Origin: Chromera velia
Taxonomy: Eukaryota; Sar; Chromeraceae
Assembly (NCBI GenBank): GCA_018398765.1
Contig: JAHBMJ010001447.1
Coordinates: forward strand, 1-31,000
Direction of reading: 5' to 3'
Length of the DNA: 31,000 bases
Notes under the pieces: model-generated
The model's database searches: none
What the model was told of the DNA's origin: nothing
Seen by the model: only the letters and a program-made list of their open reading frames with translations
Shown: positions 30,785-31,000 of the stretch, in pieces
Numbering within the stretch: position 1 is the first letter of the stretch
Layout: every line of letters starts with the position of its first letter
Program-made: the position numbers and the translations under genes

Positions 30785-31000
30785 ATGGATCCGTACAGAG
30801 CATATGCCGAAACAGCTCTCACTCAGTGGTTACGCTTTCGGACGTCCTCTATTGGTCTTCGTGAGCAAATTCATGCTTTCAACGATGTGAGACAGTTTGA
30901 AAAGAAGCCTCCCGTGACAACAGCTTTCTCTCGGCAATCAAACGATGCTACTCGTCAGGTGGAGAGCTGGCTGTCTGAATTTATTCCCGTTCCCCAAATA
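30785..31000 (+). CDS. Start of an open reading frame that runs off the right edge (72 codons seen)
   Basis: ATG at 30785 is followed by 72 codons without a stop up to the last base. The protein begins MDPYRAYAETALTQWLRFR and continues through KKPPVTTAFSRQ and QVESWLSEFIPVPQI. The family was not recognised. It is helical-looking and of moderate GC, unlike the Gly/Pro-rich style of the KH/LOTUS gene. The palindromes just upstream and the relic next door suggest it may belong to a mobile element, but a cellular gene is equally possible. It could also be a first exon. Confidence 0.45.
   Translation, partial: MDPYRAYAETALTQWLRFRTSSIGLREQIHAFNDVRQFEKKPPVTTAFSRQSNDATRQVESWLSEFIPVPQI

Overview
The window is nuclear DNA from a eukaryote, probably a protist. 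The genes are split by GT-AG introns of about 50 to 1,100 bp. The introns are pyrimidine-rich and packed with simple repeats. GC-rich coding blocks alternate with AT-rich blocks full of decayed transposable elements. A cilia-type CFAP97 gene, a modular EGF/sushi protein and many TGCATGCA octamers would fit an alveolate such as a chromerid alga (Chromera or Vitrella). That placement is inference and was not tested. No bacterial operon, CRISPR array, rRNA or tRNA was recognised.

Layout from left to right. (1) 1-325: degraded Ty3/gypsy-like gag fragment on the minus strand, running off the left edge, followed by an AT-rich gene-free block. (2) 1835-5547, plus: five-exon CFAP97/Hemingway-domain gene of 518 aa. 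(3) 5548-10290: no gene. It holds microsatellites, a complete hAT-like non-autonomous element at 7229-8097 with an 8-bp target duplication, and a fold-back element at 8560-8858. (4) 10291-12689, minus: two-exon gene for a 781-aa Ala/Pro-rich protein with a signal-peptide-like start and a Cys/His-rich C-terminal region. (5) 12933-15515, minus: 5'-incomplete extracellular gene with EGF, sushi and a bacterial-surface-type repeat (DUF7507/DUF11-like). The minus-strand genes of regions 4 and 5 could be one gene. (6) 15898-17333: terminal-inverted-repeat element whose 660-bp interior appears twice around a 22-N gap, probably an assembly artefact. (7) 17989-25286, plus: 13-exon gene of 1,007 aa with KH, LOTUS and Arg/Glu-rich regions. 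(8) 26106-28860, minus: decayed non-LTR retrotransposon. (9) 28860-31000: AT-rich tandem repeats, a coding relic with in-frame stops, a palindrome-rich stretch, and an open frame that starts at 30785 and runs off the right edge.

The intron-containing genes were assembled by matching splice-site phase at every junction. The CFAP97 and KH/LOTUS models each close to an exact multiple of three. The genes do not form a pathway. One encodes a probable ciliary protein, one an RNA-binding protein and one a surface protein.
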